DNA of 15,748 nucleotides, taken from Methanosarcinaceae archaeon. Lineage in GTDB: Archaea > Halobacteriota > Methanosarcinia > Methanosarcinales > Methanosarcinaceae. The position numbers and the translations under genes were made by a program. Positions 13,888 to 15,748 of the stretch are shown one piece after another (within the stretch, counting starts at the first letter, position 1; the number at the start of each line of letters is the position of its first letter). The notes under the pieces are model-generated. The model was given only the letters and a program-made list of their open reading frames with translations, searched no databases and was not told the DNA's origin. Location of the stretch: NCBI GenBank assembly GCA_030655675.1, contig JAUSPM010000056.1, positions 1 to 15,748 on the forward strand, given 5' to 3'.

Positions 13888-14934
13888 TCAAATTGACATT
13901 GTTTCGACTACAAGTCCACCTTCAAATGGATATCTTTCAATGATAGATAATGTACCACCTGCTCTTTTAAGTTCCTGTGCGATGTCCTCAAGTATCCACC
14001 ACGCGATCTCGATAATGCCACCCTTTATCTCAAACATATCATCCGGCACTTCCATCTCGCACAATACCCCTAATACAGCATCGAGGTCATCACTTTCGAT
14101 CACACCAACCACAATAGTTCCGTCATCAGTTATACCATCAAAAGCGCGCGCGGTCTTGTTAGCAATGCGCAACAGGCGCTTTCTGAGTTGTACAGCATCC
14201 TTGTACCGAGATGAACAAAAGTGCACCTTTGATGTATTCACAGCCACTTTTTGTGCACATGCGCGCGAGTCGGCCACGGCATTTGACATGTCATCCGCAA
14301 GCTCAAATCCGCGCAAGTGCATCTCATCTGCATTTGTGTCCGAAAATTCAAGTTCATTCAGGTTCAGGAACCCTCCGACTGCATCAAGTAGCGGCAAAAT
14401 TCCTTCAGCCCCTTCAATTGATGGGATCTCGATCCCTGCCGACATCCCGAGTTCGAGCGCGGTTTTGATAGAATCTGCAAATGGTGTTTGTTCGAGACAG
14501 TTCCACCTCTCCTGAGGCGGATGGAATCGTATCTCATCAAGTCCCGCATCTGCAAGCGCAGCAAGTGTTTCCTTATCGGGCGCGATCGATGTGTATAGAT
14601 GAATGTGATGTTCAGTTCCAAATTCCGATTTTAGCAGGCGTATGTAATGCACCACTCGTCCAATCTCAAGAAGCGGCTCACCCCCGGTGATACCGGTGCC
14701 CAGCGCATCCATTTGGTGCGCTTCGGCTATTACGTCCTCGTCAGAGGTCACACGGCGCTCGTTCGCAAATGTCACATCGTTTTTCCGATCTTCTGAAATT
14801 GGACAGTAAAAACAATCACGCCCGCAGATTCCGGTTACAAATAATACCATTTTTGCACCGATTTTGCAGAGTTTGCAACCTTCGGATAGATAATTGTGAA
14901 ACGAACCCGCTTCGTTCTGGATGATTTCAGGCAT
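13888..14934 (-). CDS. COG2108-like radical SAM protein
   Basis: A 348-residue radical SAM protein of the archaeal group annotated as related to pyruvate formate-lyase activating enzyme (COG2108); its substrate is not known to me. The cluster motif is C37-x3-C41-x2-C44 (CGRDCFYC), with the SAM motif GITGGEPL at 81-88. Two additional cysteines, C20 and C23 (GCKLCKIG), precede it, and C240 (VHFCSSRYKDAVQLRKRL) follows; they could hold a second cluster or metal. The C-terminal 70 residues form a separate small domain. It diverges from a ferredoxin gene, a plausible electron donor. The ATG at 14934 has no strong ribosome site; a weak TATA-like CTTATGTAC at 14956-14964 would make it nearly leaderless. 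Confidence 0.85.
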   Translation of the reverse strand: MPEIIQNEAGSFHNYLSEGCKLCKIGAKMVLFVTGICGRDCFYCPISEDRKNDVTFANERRVTSDEDVIAEAHQMDALGTGITGGEPLLEIGRVVHYIRLLKSEFGTEHHIHLYTSIAPDKETLAALADAGLDEIRFHPPQERWNCLEQTPFADSIKTALELGMSAGIEIPSIEGAEGILPLLDAVGGFLNLNELEFSDTNADEMHLRGFELADDMSNAVADSRACAQKVAVNTSKVHFCSSRYKDAVQLRKRLLRIANKTARAFDGITDDGTIVVGVIESDDLDAVLGVLCEMEVPDDMFEIKGGIIEIAWWILEDIAQELKRAGGTLSIIERYPFEGGLVVETMSI

Positions 14935-14978
14935 ACGTCCAGTTATACATCTGTTTGTACATAAGCGTTGTTTGGTTT

Positions 14979-15007
14979 ATGGTTGTGCATTTATTTTGCA
15001 TAACCAT
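14979..15007. promoter_or_regulatory. Near-perfect 11-bp inverted repeat in the shared control region
   Basis: ATGGTTGTGCA (14979-14989) and TGCATAACCAT (14997-15007) pair at ten of eleven positions around a seven-base spacer. The centre is about 18 bases from the ferredoxin TATA box and 60 from the radical SAM start. It fits an operator for a dimeric regulator controlling both divergent genes. Confidence 0.6.
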
Positions 15008-15014
15008 TATATAT
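15006..15014 (+). promoter_or_regulatory. TATA box for the ferredoxin gene
   Basis: ATTATATAT is centred about 27 bases before the ATG at 15037, so transcription is likely to begin at or next to the start codon (leaderless). The first base pairs overlap the end of the 11-bp inverted repeat, so a bound regulator would block TBP. Confidence 0.6.
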
Positions 15015-15036
15015 CTTACTAACATAAAGACTATGT

Positions 15037-15228
15037 ATGCCAGAAGATGAAGAAGATGGATACATCGTAGTGCTGGGCTGTAAAAAGTGTGGGAAATGCG
15101 ATAATGTATGCCCCACAGGCGCGCTCCAAAAGGAAGATGGCATGGTCAAGATAGACTATGACAAATGCACGCTGTGTATGAAGTGTGTCGATGTGTGTCC
15201 AAATAAGGCGCTTGTTTATATGGAGTGA
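15037..15228 (+). CDS. 2x[4Fe-4S] ferredoxin
   Basis: A 63-residue ferredoxin with two classical cluster motifs: C15, C18, C21, C25-P and C44, C47, C50, C54-P. Each is CxxCxxCxxxCP. The N-terminus is acidic (PEDEEDG). It would carry low-potential electrons in the cytoplasm; the divergent radical SAM protein at 13888-14934 needs such a donor, but a specific partnership is only inferred from position and the shared operator-like repeat. An out-of-frame ATG at 15033 is not used. There is no ribosome site, in agreement with a leaderless message from the TATA box at 15006-15014. Confidence 0.93.
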   Translation: MPEDEEDGYIVVLGCKKCGKCDNVCPTGALQKEDGMVKIDYDKCTLCMKCVDVCPNKALVYME

Positions 15229-15272
15229 AATGTCTTTACTCAAAAACTCAACAGACATTGCAGTGTAAACAT

Positions 15273-15400
15273 TGTATTTGTTTAGCTGGTGCAGCGTTGT
15301 AGTGCAGAGTGTTTAATGAGTGCATGATAAAAACGATTATACCACCCGCGCAAGAGCGCGGCGTTGCCCTACATACACATCGAATTTTCAATTGCTTTTA
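15273..15400 (+). repeat. R1 copy 3, partial and diverged
   Basis: It starts GTATTTGTTTAGC like copies 1 and 2 and keeps GCGTTGTAG, TTAATGAGT, ATAAAAACGA, a CCGCGC-like palindrome (CCGCGC-aaga-GCGCGG form near 15348) and ACACATCGAA-TTTCAAT. Similarity fades near 15400, so the distal half of the element is missing or replaced by R3 units. Confidence 0.65.
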
Positions 15401-15419
15401 GCGTATTCCACAATTTTTA

Positions 15420-15545
15420 ATAGTATATGTTTTATAAACATATAGTTCGAGTAAATCCGAGCATAGCGAGGATTTTCTCGTTGTTATAATCTGTAAGATT
15501 ATGTACTCCAAGTAAATCTGAGCATCAGCGAAGATTTTCTTGCAC
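15420..15545 (+). repeat. R3 copies c and d in tandem
   Basis: Copy c: hairpin 1 is TATATGTTT-tat-AAACATATA (15424-15444), hairpin 2 is AAATCC/GGATTT (15453-15458 and 15470-15475). Copy d: hairpin 1 is ATAATCT-gta-AGATTAT (15486-15502), hairpin 2 is AAATCT/AGATTT (15514-15519 and 15532-15537). Both end TTTTCTyG. The stem sequences differ between copies while pairing is preserved. Confidence 0.7.
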
Positions 15546-15567
15546 ACTGTTTGCTAACGATTTCGAT

Positions 15568-15682
15568 TATTCAATTTAGTATGTATGGATGTAACGTGCC
15601 GCCTGGCGGCGGTCGCATTGTTTTTAGTTTAAGATCGAACAATCACATTTATGCAACAATCATATCACATCTATACAGATAC
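15568..15682 (-). repeat. R2 copy 3, inverted
   Basis: Reverse complement begins GTATCTGTATAGATGT and carries GATTGTTCGATCTTAAAC, AAAAACAATGC, the palindrome GCCGCC-t-GGCGGC (15598-15610) and TACTAAATTGAAT. With the adjacent R3 units it mirrors the R2-R3 composite at 11100-11288. The remaining bases to 15748 show no gene. Confidence 0.7.
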
Positions 15683-15748
15683 AATATTTCTATCGGGCGG
15701 ATTAATTCTTTGTGCATATTTTTACAAATCAGATTTGCCGCGAAAATG

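Noticed and set aside
13874..14515. 213-codon plus-strand ORF opposite the radical SAM gene
   Set aside because: Serine- and proline-rich shadow of the real minus-strand gene, no ribosome site or recognisable domain.
15420..15545. CRISPR array
   Set aside because: Only two diverged hairpin units without constant-length spacers; the pattern is a dispersed repeat, not direct repeats with unique spacers.

Overview
The window looks like chromosomal DNA of a methanogenic archaeon, most likely from the Methanosarcinales. Diagnostic content is a TfuA/YcaO pair of the kind that thioamidates methyl-coenzyme M reductase, a group II chaperonin (thermosome), an ORC1/Cdc6 initiator, a DUF2551-type winged-helix protein, and archaeal signals (TATA boxes, GGAGGTGAT-like ribosome sites, oligo-T terminators). 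The genus is not assigned. No tRNA, rRNA or CRISPR array was seen.

Layout. Positions 51-4527 hold four minus-strand genes: a DUF169 protein, a KamA-family radical SAM protein that lacks the lysine-specificity residues of lysine 2,3-aminomutase, then tfuA and ycaO overlapping by four bases. Diverging from ycaO is a plus-strand run: an unannotated 53-residue protein with a strong ribosome site, a SufS-type cysteine desulfurase, and FdhD. Together 2582-6936 reads as a sulfur-handling island: peptide-backbone thioamidation, sulfur release from cysteine, and sulfur transfer to a molybdenum/tungsten cofactor.

Positions 6973-11589 hold a small two-helix membrane protein, ORC1/Cdc6 and the thermosome. 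They are enclosed by two roughly 300-bp, about 90% identical elements in inverted orientation, each ending in GTATTTGTTTA/TAAACAAATAC and resembling miniature inverted-repeat elements (family R1 here). A third partial R1 lies at 15273. Two further dispersed repeat families, R2 (about 100 bp with a GC-rich palindrome) and R3 (about 60 bp with two hairpins whose stems covary between copies), fill the AT-rich gaps at 8798-9190, 10908-11672, 12327-12392 and 15229-15748.

Positions 11673-15228 hold an exonuclease-fold protein with altered catalytic acids, a cis-prenyltransferase, the DUF2551 protein preceded by three 10-bp phased repeats, a COG2108-like radical SAM protein, and a divergent 8-cysteine ferredoxin sharing with it a control region that contains a near-perfect 11-bp inverted repeat.

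Most promising leads are the sulfur island with its small protein, the KamA homologue of probable non-lysine specificity, the apparently dead exonuclease, and the covarying hairpin repeats.
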